Below, in pieces: positions 50,737 to 60,935 of a stretch of DNA of 64,000 bases. The stretch comes from Thermococcus argininiproducens (GTDB taxonomy: Archaea > Methanobacteriota_B > Thermococci > Thermococcales > Thermococcaceae). The position numbers and the translations under genes are program-made. Every line of letters begins with the position of its first letter. The stretch's first letter is position 1. The stretch lies in NCBI RefSeq assembly GCF_023746595.1, contig NZ_CP080572.1:248001-312000 (forward strand), given 5' to 3'. Under the pieces are notes generated by a model. It saw only the letters and a list, made by a program, of their open reading frames with translations, was not told the DNA's origin and did no database searches.

Positions 50737-51240
50737 TTCATTCTGTCTAGCAATTGGTTTCCCACTCCCTCCTCATAGGTATCACCACTTTCAAAGATAC
50801 GTCTTAAGTAAATTAGTTTTTCGCTGTATTTATTGTCAAAAGGTCAAAAACTCCCTGAAATATGATAGACTACTTAGACAGTATGTCAGAGCTTGGGTTG
50901 TTATTTTAGAGCTTAAGACAACAGTCAAAATACACAAGATTTAAACATCAAAACCTGACCAAACGATTTTTTCTAATTTCTACACTTTTCTCTTGCCTTT
51001 TTTAATTATTTTGTCCAGAAATTTTGGCATTCCTACCCATACTGACATTATTGACATCACAAGACAAGTTTGATGTGCATTAAGCGTAAGATTCTCTTTT
51101 ATGCCTCATCTCAGGCCGTTATAATAAAGTCAAGTTTTACAGAAACGTAACTCTTAAATAGGTCTTTTGATGTATATTCTTATGCCATTATACACTAAGG
51201 CATGCAATATTGAAGGAAAAATGTAAGGAGGCCGAAGTGA
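50737..51240. other. 504-base intergenic region upstream of the ABC transporter
   Basis: No gene is visible. It holds a long AT-rich leader, an ACATCA...TGATGT inverted repeat around 51054-51076, a TATA-like CTTAAATAG near 51153, and ATGCC-N12-GGCAT (51182-51203) just after it. These are candidate control elements of the solute-binding-protein promoter. Confidence 0.5.
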
Positions 51241-54012
51241 ATGAAGAGGTCTGGAATTTTGGCATTGTTGTTTGTTTTTGTTATGGTACTAAGCCCTCTA
51301 GCAGCGGCTGAGAAGGGTCCAGCGCCTGATGTTGTCTACATTGGTATTAGGACAAACGAAGAAACAGGTATTACTGACGTTGCAAAAGGGGACTTAGACA
51401 TCTTCCTCTGGAGCGTTGGAGGAGCAGCATTCCAGGACTTGCCCTCAGACGTCCTTGACAAATTAACCCTTATTAAGACTGCAAGCGGTTACAACGACAT
51501 TGAGGTCAACCCCGTCCACGATGACGACAGCCCATACCTCGTCACTGTTGGTGAAAAGAAGTACTTCAACCCATTCGCAATCAGAGATATTAGATATGCA
51601 TTAAACTTCCTCATAAGCAGGCAATACATTGTCCAAAACATTCTCCAAGGTTCAGGACAACCAATGCTTGGTGGTATAAGACCAAGCACTGGTGCAAACT
51701 CATACTTCGAGCCAGTTTATAAAGCAATGGGAATCACAGCCGTTGCTGACTTAGCAAAAGCTCAAAAGATTGTTGAAGACGCTATGAAGAAAGCCGCTGA
51801 TGATTTGGCAAAACAAGGTTATGAGCTTAAGAAAGGTGACGACGGATTCTGGTACTTTAATGGCGAGCCTGTTACACTCAAGTTCATCATCAGAATTGAA
51901 GACCACAGAAAAGACCTTGGTCTTTACGTTGCTGACTTAATTGAGAAGTTCTGGGGCTTCAAAGTTGACAGACTCTTGTGGGATAGAAGAAAAGCTTCAA
52001 GCACTGTTTATGCGGGTGATCCAAAGAACTTCCAATGGAGCATGTACACTGCTGGTTGGGTTTCCACAGTTAACATCAAGTGGCCTGATGACTACACCGC
52101 ATGGTGGTACACAAGCTGGTATGGATGGCTCCCCGCAGCAGTAGGATGGCACATGCCAGAAAGTGACTTAATAACTGTAAAAGAATTAATTGACGAACTC
52201 GGAGGAGCTGAAGCTGTCATAGAATCATTCCAACTCAAGTACTACAACACTCCTGACAAACTTGCCGAACTTTATGATATGACTGAAGAAGAGATCACCA
52301 AGATGCTTGTTCTTGGTAGTGTTGAGTTCAACGGCAAGACTTACGAAATGGAAGAGGGTAACGTTGACCAATACTGGGACCTCCAGAAGATTTCAATGGC
52401 CCTTGGTGTAAGAGACTCACAAAAGACCTTCCTTGTGGAGACCTGGGAATACTTCCCAGTCAACAAAGATAGAGTCAAGGCAATTGCAAGAGATGTTTCC
52501 TCAGGATTATGGAGCAGGTGGGCTCTCATAACACCTGAAACCCCAGACAAAGTAGTTAAAGTGGCAGAATTCTCAGCTACTGGAGCACTCTTCATGAGTG
52601 CATTCAACCCAATTGGAGGTATTGACGACGTTTACAGCGCAGTAGTCTGGAGAGTAATTTACGATTACGCTATGTACACAGACTTAGCAACTGGAACTTA
52701 CATTCCAGTTAGATGTGAGTACAAGGTTGAGAGAGGCCCAGTTACAGTCCCAGACGATGCTGTAATTTATGACACAGTACAAGACAAGTGGGTCGTCGCC
52801 CACGCCGGTGAGGAAGCAAAAGCCAAGATTACCTACGATTGTAGGCTTGGCAACTGGCATGACGGCCACCCAATGAGCATGGCCGACATCAAATATGCCG
52901 CAGCATTCACCTGGGAATGGTCAACCAAAGACGGAGATGACGACGTGTATTACGATGACAAGCTTTCTTCAGCCGCAGAAAGCCTTGCAAAAGTTAAAGG
53001 TATTCAATGGGTTGATGAGGACACTTATGTTGTCTACACTGACTTGACACACCCAGTTGCTGATGACGTTATGGCTAACATGAACGTCTTCTGGGCTTCA
53101 CTACCATGGCAACTCCTCTATGCAATGGGCGAACTCGTTGCAAAAGGAGACGAATACGGTGCATCACAGAAATACTCCTTCAGTGAAGAGGCAGAGGGAG
53201 TTGCCCAGCTTGATCTTCTCGTAGCAGACCACGTTGCTGACTTGAAGAAAGTCCTCGAAGCCTTAAAGAACAAGAACGCTATCCCACCCGCCATTGCTGG
53301 AGACGTTAGCGACCCAAGTGAAGGATACACCAAGATCCTTGACTGGATCAACAGCAAAGGCCATGCAGTAATAAGCAACGGTCCATTCTACCTCGAGAAA
53401 TACGACCCAGACAAGATCTTCCTCGAATTAAGAGCATTCAGAGACCCAACATATCCATTCGATCTCGATTACTGGAAGCAAAAACTAATACTCGCAAAGC
53501 TTGAACTTGCTGGAATCGATGTTCCAACCAAGGTAAACACTGGCGAGGACGTGAAGGTAACCATAAAGGCTAACATGGTCGAAGAGTATCCAGAAACTGG
53601 TACCAAACCCGCAGACATGGGATTCGTATTCGTTGAAGTAAAGAACGAGCAAGGACAAACTGTCTTCAGTGGAGAGGCCAAACTTGCAACAGCTGGAAAC
53701 TTTGAAATAACAATCCCAGGCTCAGAAACTGCCAACTGGGAAGCTGGAAAATACGAAGTTTACGTAAAAGGTGGACTAGAGGAAGGCGTTGTCTCATTTA
53801 CTGATAAGAAGACAATAATTGTCATAAAGAAAGAGCCCACAACATCACCCACAGAATCACCAACCGAGTCACCAACAGAATCTCCAACTGAATCACCAAC
53901 AGAATCACCAACATCACCAACCGAGTCACCAACAGAGACCGGTGGAATCTGTGGTCCAGCTGTACTTGTAGGCCTTGCACTAGTACCACTACTCTTGAGA
54001 AAAAGAAAGTGA
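51241..54012 (+). CDS. ABC transporter solute-binding protein, family 5 (oligopeptide-type), CGP-CTERM anchored
   Basis: This 923-residue protein has a signal peptide (ILALLFVFVMVLSPLAAAE), a large family 5 substrate-binding body (SISLN-like IRDIRYALNFLISRQYIVQ, VADDVMANMNVFWASLPWQLL) and a beta-sandwich domain from about 765. After this come tandem ESPT repeats (53850-53940) and the CGP-CTERM tail CGPAVLVGLALVPLLLRKRK, a Thermococcales surface-sorting motif. It probably binds peptides, though beta-glucan oligomers use the same family. GGAGGCC precedes the ATG. It leads the permease and ATPase genes downstream. Confidence 0.94.
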   Translation: MKRSGILALLFVFVMVLSPLAAAEKGPAPDVVYIGIRTNEETGITDVAKGDLDIFLWSVGGAAFQDLPSDVLDKLTLIKTASGYNDIEVNPVHDDDSPYLVTVGEKKYFNPFAIRDIRYALNFLISRQYIVQNILQGSGQPMLGGIRPSTGANSYFEPVYKAMGITAVADLAKAQKIVEDAMKKAADDLAKQGYELKKGDDGFWYFNGEPVTLKFIIRIEDHRKDLGLYVADLIEKFWGFKVDRLLWDRRKASSTVYAGDPKNFQWSMYTAGWVSTVNIKWPDDYTAWWYTSWYGWLPAAVGWHMPESDLITVKELIDELGGAEAVIESFQLKYYNTPDKLAELYDMTEEEITKMLVLGSVEFNGKTYEMEEGNVDQYWDLQKISMALGVRDSQKTFLVETWEYFPVNKDRVKAIARDVSSGLWSRWALITPETPDKVVKVAEFSATGALFMSAFNPIGGIDDVYSAVVWRVIYDYAMYTDLATGTYIPVRCEYKVERGPVTVPDDAVIYDTVQDKWVVAHAGEEAKAKITYDCRLGNWHDGHPMSMADIKYAAAFTWEWSTKDGDDDVYYDDKLSSAAESLAKVKGIQWVDEDTYVVYTDLTHPVADDVMANMNVFWASLPWQLLYAMGELVAKGDEYGASQKYSFSEEAEGVAQLDLLVADHVADLKKVLEALKNKNAIPPAIAGDVSDPSEGYTKILDWINSKGHAVISNGPFYLEKYDPDKIFLELRAFRDPTYPFDLDYWKQKLILAKLELAGIDVPTKVNTGEDVKVTIKANMVEEYPETGTKPADMGFVFVEVKNEQGQTVFSGEAKLATAGNFEITIPGSETANWEAGKYEVYVKGGLEEGVVSFTDKKTIIVIKKEPTTSPTESPTESPTESPTESPTESPTSPTESPTETGGICGPAVLVGLALVPLLLRKRK
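53850..53940 (+). repeat. Tandem 12-base repeats encoding ESPT
   Basis: The DNA repeats ACAGAATCACCA-like units about seven times, encoding (T)ESPT, in the stalk before the CGP-CTERM tail. The repeat is coding, with codon variation, so it is not CRISPR-like; the ESP/TSP break in the middle marks past slippage. Confidence 0.8.
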
Positions 54013-54060
54013 GCTCCTTTTTCCTTTAGATTTTTAATTTCTTTTCTATTTGCTTTTATC
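54013..54060 (+). terminator. T-rich terminator after the binding-protein gene
   Basis: Just after the stop, GCTCCTTTTTCCTTTAGA is followed by several runs of T (TTTTTAATTTC, TTTTCTATTTGC), the archaeal intrinsic terminator form. It may let the binding protein be made in excess over the permeases, which have a TATA of their own near 54187. Confidence 0.5.
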
Positions 54061-54270
54061 AAAGGAAAATTCTCAAAACTTTGGTGTATTTTTCATTAAA
54101 CTTACGAACTGCCTTTTGATATGCATCTAAACGTGTTTCTATGTCTCTGCTTGTACTTATAAGCCTTTTATTGCGCATTAAATAGAAAAATATATAAAGT
54201 TTTACAGACTTGAAAATGTTGATGAATGATAAAAAGCCTTAATGTACACATTTGAATGGAGGTGTGTAAG

Positions 54271-55332
54271 TTGGGATATGGTAGATACATTACAATTAGA
54301 CTTCTCAATGCACTACTAGTTCTCGCTTTAGTTACCCTGCTAGTTTCAGTTCTCTTCACGAAAGTTGCAGAAGAGGACATTAGATCAACAATCCAAGAAC
54401 AAATAAACCTTAAACTTAGGTCAAATCCAGAACTCCAAAGGCAATTGGCTGCCGATCCTGCAAAGCTTCAAGAGTGGTATCAAAGAGAATACAACAGACT
54501 TATTCACGTTTATGAATTAGACAAGCCATTTTGGGTTAGAGTGGTGCAAAGAACAAAAGACACGTTAACGCTGAATTTTGGAAATACCAAATCCCCGATA
54601 TTTGGTGAGACTGCTGTTAGTAAAATAATCTCGAAAGCTATCCCAAGAACTGTTATCCTCTTCACTACAGCCCAAATATTTGTTATATTCATAGGTCTAC
54701 TCTTAGGTGTTAAAGCAGCGCAGATGGCAGGGAGCTTTTTGGACAGAGGTGTCTCAATAGTAGCAATGGTCACAAGTAGTATACCAATGTGGTGGTTCGG
54801 AATGATATCAATCCTCATATTCTCATTCAAAATGGGGTGGTTCCCAAGTGGTGGAATGACCTCAATGCCACCAAAAGAGGGAGTCGCGTATTACTTAGAC
54901 GTTCTTTACCATATGGTACTTCCTGTAACCACAATAGTGTTCGTTTTATTCGGTGGATGGGCCTGGACAACAAGAAATATTATGATTGGTACAATGCAAG
55001 AGGATTTTATCATGGCTGCAAGAGCCAAAGGTGTACCTGAAAGGAAAGTTATATATGGACACGCCCTCAGGGCTTCAGCTCCACCTATAGTTACCATGAC
55101 AATCTTCAGCCTTCTAGGTTCAATTGGTGGTGCTATCATTACCGAGAGTGTATTCAACTGGCCAGGAATGGGAAGACTTTATTGGACTGCACTACAACAA
55201 AATGAAACTAGACTTCTAATGGGTGTGACATTCGTTACAGTTGCTCTCTATTTAATAGCAATGATTATAGCAGACCTAGCTTATGGATACCTCGATCCAA
55301 GAGTTAAAGTTGGTGCATCACAGCAAACATGA
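54271..55332 (+). CDS. ABC transporter permease, DppB/OppB-like
   Basis: This 353-residue permease has DppB-type helices: GYGRYITIRLLNALLVLAL at the start, the EAA loop with DFIMAARAKGVPERKVIYGHALR and the ending ADLAYGYLDPRVKVG. It forms the pore with the DppC-like gene. I choose the TTG at 54271 because GGAGGTG lies seven bases upstream; the ATG at 54256 would place that sequence inside the gene. A separate TATA (AAATATATAAAG, about 54188-54199) lies upstream. Confidence 0.9.
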   Translation: MGYGRYITIRLLNALLVLALVTLLVSVLFTKVAEEDIRSTIQEQINLKLRSNPELQRQLAADPAKLQEWYQREYNRLIHVYELDKPFWVRVVQRTKDTLTLNFGNTKSPIFGETAVSKIISKAIPRTVILFTTAQIFVIFIGLLLGVKAAQMAGSFLDRGVSIVAMVTSSIPMWWFGMISILIFSFKMGWFPSGGMTSMPPKEGVAYYLDVLYHMVLPVTTIVFVLFGGWAWTTRNIMIGTMQEDFIMAARAKGVPERKVIYGHALRASAPPIVTMTIFSLLGSIGGAIITESVFNWPGMGRLYWTALQQNETRLLMGVTFVTVALYLIAMIIADLAYGYLDPRVKVGASQQT

Positions 55333-55343
55333 GGTGAGGAAGG

Positions 55344-56786
55344 ATGAGATGGGTCGACGTAAAAGCAAGTATGAAAGAGTTCTGGTTCGAATTTAAACGA
55401 CAAAAAGGAGGATTATTCGGATTAGTACTTTTGTTCCTTTTAATAGTCACTGCACTTGGAGCTCCATATATAACTGAGCCAGATATTCCCAAAAAATGGG
55501 GTCAATATTGGGAAGGAAATCCAACCACAGTACCACCTGTATGGTATAACTATTTCACTACCAAGAAACTAGCCCCTCATGAAATTTTAACATCCAATGA
55601 TTTGACAATAGTCTCAGAAGGAGAAGATATCGGCGGAGGAATGAAATATTATGGATTTGAGTTTACATACGAAAATAATTACGACACTCCTCCTTCGGAT
55701 ATTATCATAAGGAATATAGGAGTCAAACTTACAGACTTAAACTCTCCAGCACAGATCATAATAACCCTCGTAAGACCAGATGGAGTTAAAATTGAACTAC
55801 TCAACACCGACTTGAGAGAGGGTTCTATATATCAGTTGGCAAAAGATGGAAAAGTGAGAAACACCGTATTCCGTTGGGCCTCTGAATTTGAAGATCCCCA
55901 AAAGATCGCTGAGAGTGGAGAGACTCTCAAAAGCACTATGGACACTATGAGAGTGATATTTGCAAAAGCTCAGGAGGGTATCCTCACTAATCCAGAAGCC
56001 CTTAAAGGAACATACACATTCCAAGTAGACATATTCACATTCAAAGAAGGAGATCAAATAGACCTAAGCAACACAGAAATCGTACTCTCAGGAAGAACAT
56101 ATGGATTAATGGGAACAGATTATAAAGCTAGAGACTTATGGGCAGGTCTTGTCTGGGGAACTAGAGTTTCACTTACTGTAGGTGTTACGGTGGCAGTTCT
56201 TACAGTTCTTATTGGTATTTTCTACGGAGTTACAAGTGCCTACCTTGGAGGATGGAAAGATGAGTTCATGCAAAGAGTTAACGAATTCTGGGCCTCAATT
56301 CCAACATTACCAATACTTATTCTCTTAGGTGCCGCATTTAAGGGACACGTCAGCCTATGGACCATAGTATTCTTAATGGTGGCCTTCTACTGGACTGGAA
56401 TTGCAAAAGTTGCCAGAAGTATGGCTCTCCAGATTAAAGAGCAAACATATGTAGAGGCAGCAATTGCTCTTGGTGCTGGTACTGGAAGAATAATTTTCAA
56501 ACACATAATGCCCCAGATCATGCCATATGCTTTCGCTGCAATGGCCCTTAACGTTCCTGGAGCTGTATTAACAGAAGCTTCCCTCAGCTTCCTTGGACTT
56601 GGTGATCCAACTGCAGTTACATGGGGACAAATTCTCTATGATGCCCAGACACAAAGTGCTACAATCAACGGATATTGGTGGTGGGTTATTCCACCTGGGC
56701 TAGCAATCACCTTGGTAGCATTTACCTTCGTGTTGATTGGTATATCATTGGATAGAGTCCTTAACCCAAGACTGAAGAGACTGTGA
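55344..56786 (+). CDS. ABC transporter permease, DppC/OppC-like, with long external domain
   Basis: This 480-residue protein has a first helix (LFGLVLLFLLIVTALGAPY), an external segment of about 180 residues, and a C-terminal permease core (GTRVSLTVGVTVAVLTVLIG, MALQIKEQTYVEAAIALGAGTGRI). The external insert is much longer than in common DppC (about 300 residues in total), a feature of several archaeal family 5 systems. GGTGAGGAAGG precedes the ATG. It follows DppB by 11 bases. Confidence 0.9.
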   Translation: MRWVDVKASMKEFWFEFKRQKGGLFGLVLLFLLIVTALGAPYITEPDIPKKWGQYWEGNPTTVPPVWYNYFTTKKLAPHEILTSNDLTIVSEGEDIGGGMKYYGFEFTYENNYDTPPSDIIIRNIGVKLTDLNSPAQIIITLVRPDGVKIELLNTDLREGSIYQLAKDGKVRNTVFRWASEFEDPQKIAESGETLKSTMDTMRVIFAKAQEGILTNPEALKGTYTFQVDIFTFKEGDQIDLSNTEIVLSGRTYGLMGTDYKARDLWAGLVWGTRVSLTVGVTVAVLTVLIGIFYGVTSAYLGGWKDEFMQRVNEFWASIPTLPILILLGAAFKGHVSLWTIVFLMVAFYWTGIAKVARSMALQIKEQTYVEAAIALGAGTGRIIFKHIMPQIMPYAFAAMALNVPGAVLTEASLSFLGLGDPTAVTWGQILYDAQTQSATINGYWWWVIPPGLAITLVAFTFVLIGISLDRVLNPRLKRL

Positions 56787-56796
56787 GGTGGATAAA

Positions 56797-57756
56797 ATGG
56801 CTAGGAATGTACTTGAAGTTAAAGATCTTAAAATGTACTACTTCACTTCACGAGGTGCTGTAAGAGCGGTTGATAATCTCACCTTTGAACTCAAGAAAGG
56901 AGAAGTGCTTGGGCTAGCAGGAGAGAGTGGATGTGGAAAATCATCCTTAGGTTTCACTTTAATGGGAATGCCAACACCCCCAGGAAAAATTGTCAGTGGG
57001 AGCATAAAAATCGATGGTAGAGAAATAGTGGGATTGCCAGAAGAAGTCCTTAGGAGAGAAGTAAGATGGCAAAAGATCGCTATGATATTCCAAGGTGCCA
57101 TGAACGCATTGAACCCCGTTTACACAATAGGATACCAAATGATAGAACCACTAATCTACCATAAGGGTATGACAAAAGAAGAAGCCTTAGACAGGGCCAT
57201 GAAGTACTTAGAGCTGGTAGGACTTGCCCCAGAGATCGTATATAGATATCCACACGAACTTAGTGGTGGTATGAAACAAAGAGTTGTCATTGCAACTGCT
57301 TTACTGCTTGACCCAGAGGTTGTCATTGCGGACGAGCCCACTACTGCTCTAGACGTTGTTGTCCAAGCCCAAATCATAAACCTCATGAAGAGATTAAAGA
57401 AGGAACTTGGTCTATCCATGATATTCATTACCCACGACCTGAGCATTTTAGCAGAAGTTAGTGACAGGGTAGCAATAATGTATGCCGGAAAGATCGTGGA
57501 AATCGGTGACAGTGAGAAGATTTACTATGAACCTGCCCACCCCTATACACAAAAACTCCTCTCCGCAATTCCAAGATTACATGAAGACGTTGAAAGACTG
57601 GAATTTATCCCCGGTCAACCACCAAACCTCATAACACCACCAAACGGATGCAGATTCCACCCAAGATGTCCATACGCAATGCAACAATGTAAAGAACAAG
57701 TTCCAGAGTTGAAAGAAATTGAAAAAGATCACTATGCTGCATGCTGGTTGTTGTGA
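56797..57756 (+). CDS. ABC transporter ATPase, DppD/OppD-like
   Basis: This 319-residue ATPase has Walker A GESGCGKSSLGFTLMG, signature ELSGGMKQRVVIATA, Walker B VVIADEPTTALDVVVQAQ and the C-terminal oligopeptide extension with Cys-rich CRFHPRCPYAMQQCKE. That Cys motif is typical of OppD/F in archaea. I start at ATG 56797 after GGTGGATAAA; a GTG at 56788 is in frame. It energises the permease pair with the next gene. Confidence 0.93.
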   Translation: MARNVLEVKDLKMYYFTSRGAVRAVDNLTFELKKGEVLGLAGESGCGKSSLGFTLMGMPTPPGKIVSGSIKIDGREIVGLPEEVLRREVRWQKIAMIFQGAMNALNPVYTIGYQMIEPLIYHKGMTKEEALDRAMKYLELVGLAPEIVYRYPHELSGGMKQRVVIATALLLDPEVVIADEPTTALDVVVQAQIINLMKRLKKELGLSMIFITHDLSILAEVSDRVAIMYAGKIVEIGDSEKIYYEPAHPYTQKLLSAIPRLHEDVERLEFIPGQPPNLITPPNGCRFHPRCPYAMQQCKEQVPELKEIEKDHYAACWLL

Positions 57757-57766
57757 GGGATGAAAA

Positions 57767-58774
57767 ATGGCGGAACCTGTATTAAAAGTTGAAAATCTCA
57801 AAAAACACTTCCCAATTAAGAGAGGATTACTAGCGGGACTTAGAGGGGAGGCACAAAGGTTTGTCAGAGCTGTCGATGGAGTTAATTTTGAGGTTCATAA
57901 GCAAGAGGTCTTTGCTTTAGTGGGAGAGAGCGGATGTGGAAAAACCACTACTGGAAAGCTAGTAATGAAGCTTCTTGAACCAACTGATGGTAGGATATAC
58001 TTAGAGGGACAGGACGTAACCGAACTAAGAACTCAAGAAGAGATAAAAGCGTATAGAAGAAAAGTCCAAATGATATACCAAGATCCATTCTCTTCAATGA
58101 ACCCAAGATTCAGAATATACAACGTTTTGGAAGAACCACTATTAATCCACGGTATTGGTGAGACTAAAGCTGAAAGAGAAGAGCTCATCTATAAAGCCCT
58201 TGAAATGGTAAAGATAGTGCCACCTGAGGACTACGTAGGGAGACACCCACACATGCTCTCAGGTGGTCAGAGACAAAGAGTAGCAATAGCAAGATCATTA
58301 ATCCTCAACCCAACATTCATTGTTGCAGATGAACCAGTTTCAATGCTTGATGTTTCAATTAGAGCAGAAATCCTTGAACTAATGAAGGAGCTTAAAGAAA
58401 AGATGGGTGTTACATACCTCTACATTACACACGATCTTTCAACAGCAAGATACTTCGCAGATCATATCGCAGTGATGTACCTAGGAAGGATAGTTGAAAT
58501 GGGTCCAGCAAAGGTCGTTATCGATAATCCAATCCATCCCTATACCAGAGCATTATTGGCCGCTGTTCCAGAACCAATACCAGAGAGGAGAAACATTATC
58601 AAAGAAGTTCCAATTAAAGGTGAAGTTCCAAATGCAGCCAATATTCCACCAGGATGCAGATTCCACCCAAGATGCCTCTATATGGAAAAAGGACTTTGTG
58701 ACGTCAAACATCCTCAATTAGTCGAGTATGAGCATGAACACTGGGTTGAGTGCTGGCTAGCTGGAAAGATTTAA
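57767..58774 (+). CDS. ABC transporter ATPase, DppF/OppF-like
   Basis: This 335-residue ATPase has Walker A GESGCGKTTTGKLVMK, signature MLSGGQRQRVAIARS, Walker B FIVADEPVSMLDVSIRAE and the extension CRFHPRCLYMEKGLCD. It starts 11 bases after the DppD-like gene with GAGGGATG before the ATG. With the preceding genes it completes a five-component importer. T-rich DNA follows the stop. Confidence 0.93.
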   Translation: MAEPVLKVENLKKHFPIKRGLLAGLRGEAQRFVRAVDGVNFEVHKQEVFALVGESGCGKTTTGKLVMKLLEPTDGRIYLEGQDVTELRTQEEIKAYRRKVQMIYQDPFSSMNPRFRIYNVLEEPLLIHGIGETKAEREELIYKALEMVKIVPPEDYVGRHPHMLSGGQRQRVAIARSLILNPTFIVADEPVSMLDVSIRAEILELMKELKEKMGVTYLYITHDLSTARYFADHIAVMYLGRIVEMGPAKVVIDNPIHPYTRALLAAVPEPIPERRNIIKEVPIKGEVPNAANIPPGCRFHPRCLYMEKGLCDVKHPQLVEYEHEHWVECWLAGKI

Positions 58775-58834
58775 TTCTCTTTTCTTACCTCAATCTTTAT
58801 ATTTTGCCTTGAATAATGATTCGTGGGTGATTTC

Positions 58835-59305
58835 ATGGTAACTTTCATGGATGCCATAAAGTACCGTTTAATAAGAGTAGGCCTATTATTTTTGCTTTTG
58901 GCAATTATATTGTCTCTCATCTCCATGTATGAAGTTCCAAAAAGTGGAAGTTGGAGTGGAGATCTTCAAGCAGGAGAACACCTACTTGGGGATTCCCAGT
59001 TTGAGAAAAAATATTTCATAAGTAACAGAACCCTTATGTTATATTCTCAAAATGCTTCATTAATTATCATTCATGGGAATAAAATCGATGTTTACAAGCT
59101 AAAAAACGAGTCTGTGATTCTGAACCCTCTCTCTCAGCCCCAAATAAATATAGAAAGTGGAGAGGTAAATTACACTTATAATGTGAAAGGGGTAGATTAT
59201 CCCTACGCTCCTCTCGCGTGGATTGCTTTTGTTATGATGCTTGTGGGAAGTGCCCTAAGTTTGGTAGGATATGTGAGATTTATGGAGGAATTAAAAGGAG
59301 GGTAA
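58835..59305 (+). CDS. Membrane protein with two helices and external domain
   Basis: I do not recognise this 156-residue protein. It has a first helix ([20 protein letters not shown], about 12-31), an external beta-type segment ([16 protein letters not shown] to NYTYNVKGV) and a second helix ([19 protein letters not shown]). The layout suits a small sensor or assembly factor. The ATG at 58835 follows GGTGATTTC. It is four bases before nadE, so the two are co-transcribed; a functional link is not evident. Confidence 0.72.
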   Translation: MVTFMDAIKYRLIRVGLLFLLLAIILSLISMYEVPKSGSWSGDLQAGEHLLGDSQFEKKYFISNRTLMLYSQNASLIIIHGNKIDVYKLKNESVILNPLSQPQINIESGEVNYTYNVKGVDYPYAPLAWIAFVMMLVGSALSLVGYVRFMEELKGG

Positions 59306-59309
59306 TGAG

Positions 59310-60074
59310 ATGAGAGTGCTAAACTATGAAGAAGTCATTAACAAACTGATATCATTCATAAAAGACAAAGTTAATGAAACTAAAGCAAAAGGAGTTGTTA
59401 TAGGAATAAGCGGTGGAGTAGACAGTGCGACTGTAACATATCTTGCCGTTAATGCACTAGGAAAGGAGCGGGTTTTAGGGCTCATAATGCCATATTATAA
59501 GAACAAAGACCTTGATGACGCCATTTTAGTTTGCAAAACCCTTGGAATAAAGTACAAAGTTATATCCATAAAAAGTATTGTAGATGAAATTGAAAAGAGC
59601 TTGGGATCTGAATTAGATCATATCTCCAAGGGAAACTTGATGGCAAGAACTAGAATGATTCTCCTTTATGCTCATGCAAACTCTAGAAATTACCTTGTTC
59701 TAGGAACGTCAAACAAAAGTGAGTTATTGACCGGCTATTTCACTAAGTGGGGAGATGGAGCAAGCGATTACGCTCCGCTAATTAACTTATACAAGACAGA
59801 AGTTTGGAAAATTGCAAAAGTCTTAGGAGTTCCAGAAAGAATAATAAATAAAAAACCAAGTGCAGGGCTTTGGGAAGGACAGAGCGACGAAGACGAGCTG
59901 GGAATAACATATAGACAATTAGATGAGATTCTGTACAGACTGATCGACTTGAAGATGGAGAAAGAAAAAATCACGGAAGAATTAAATATCCCCCATGAAA
60001 GAGTGGAATATGTAGAATCATTAATCCTAAAAAGTGAACACAAACGCAGACTTCCAGTAGGGCCAGAAATTTAA
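59310..60074 (+). CDS. nadE: NH3-dependent NAD+ synthetase
   Basis: This 254-residue enzyme has the ATP-PPase loop [42 protein letters not shown] and [20 protein letters not shown]. It converts deamido-NAD to NAD with ammonia and ATP. There is no glutaminase domain, as in other archaea. GGAGGGTAATGAG precedes the ATG. Confidence 0.96.
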   Translation: MRVLNYEEVINKLISFIKDKVNETKAKGVVIGISGGVDSATVTYLAVNALGKERVLGLIMPYYKNKDLDDAILVCKTLGIKYKVISIKSIVDEIEKSLGSELDHISKGNLMARTRMILLYAHANSRNYLVLGTSNKSELLTGYFTKWGDGASDYAPLINLYKTEVWKIAKVLGVPERIINKKPSAGLWEGQSDEDELGITYRQLDEILYRLIDLKMEKEKITEELNIPHERVEYVESLILKSEHKRRLPVGPEI

Positions 60075-60086
60075 GGAGGTAACGAC

Positions 60087-60935
60087 TTGAAACGAGGCTA
60101 TTTTTTAGTATTTTTAGCTGCAAGTATGTGGGGCACTCTTGGAATTTTTGCAAAGTTGCTTTACCAGTTTAATCTGGATCCATTTACCATAACCTTTTAT
60201 CGAGCATTGATAGCATTTTCCCTCCTCCTAGCGTACAACTACTCAAATGGTTTCCAAATAAAGCGGTACAGACTGCCATTCTATGCATTCTACGGTTTTT
60301 TTGCAGTGTTTCTGTTTTACATTCTATACTTTTATACAGTAAAAATTTCCTCTGTATCTTTCGCAGTCCTTCTTCTTTATTCCGCTCCCATTTATTCAAC
60401 CATCTTAGGATATCTCCTATTTAAAGAGAGGATAACCACAACAAAACTTTTAGCTCTACTCATGGCAATATTTGGAATCCTTTTAGTTGTAAACCTTGAT
60501 CATTGGAATGGTAACAAGATCGCTACAGTGTTAGGCCTGCTCTCTGGATTAACATATGCACTTTACGGTATCCTGGCTAAAATTGCTGTAAAAAGTGAAA
60601 GACCAGAAGAAGCTCTCCTTTACACGATCGGTTTTGGAGCATTATTTTTAGCCCCATTTTCTAATTTTAAAGTACCCTATGAATCTATCCCATACCTATT
60701 AGGGCTTGCATTCTTTCCAACATTCTTGGGATATATTCTTTACAATAGAGCCCTTCAGGAAATCGAAGTTAGTAAAGCATCCATCATATCTACGATAGAA
60801 CCAGTAGTGGCTTTAATTTTGGCCTACTCAATATTCCACGAAGTTTTAACATTGAAGCAGATAATAGGAGCAGTTTTCATAATTTTAGGATCACTTATTC
60901 TCCATATTGAAGAAAAAGAAAAAGATCAAACATAA
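60087..60935 (+). CDS. EamA/DMT-superfamily transporter
   Basis: This 282-residue protein has ten helices in two EamA repeats (FLVFLAASMWGTLGIFAKLLY and VLGLLSGLTYALYGILAKIAV). The helix-ending IEPVVALILAYSIFHEVLT is typical. The start is TTG at 60087 after GGAGGTAACGAC. It converges on and overlaps the glnA end by ten bases. The substrate is unknown, and it is unrelated in sequence detail to the DMT gene at 16 kb. Confidence 0.88.
   Translation: MKRGYFLVFLAASMWGTLGIFAKLLYQFNLDPFTITFYRALIAFSLLLAYNYSNGFQIKRYRLPFYAFYGFFAVFLFYILYFYTVKISSVSFAVLLLYSAPIYSTILGYLLFKERITTTKLLALLMAIFGILLVVNLDHWNGNKIATVLGLLSGLTYALYGILAKIAVKSERPEEALLYTIGFGALFLAPFSNFKVPYESIPYLLGLAFFPTFLGYILYNRALQEIEVSKASIISTIEPVVALILAYSIFHEVLTLKQIIGAVFIILGSLILHIEEKEKDQT

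Noticed and set aside
53850-53940. CRISPR-like tandem repeat
   Set aside because: Units are 12 bases, coding, without spacers, and encode ESPT in the stalk of a surface protein.
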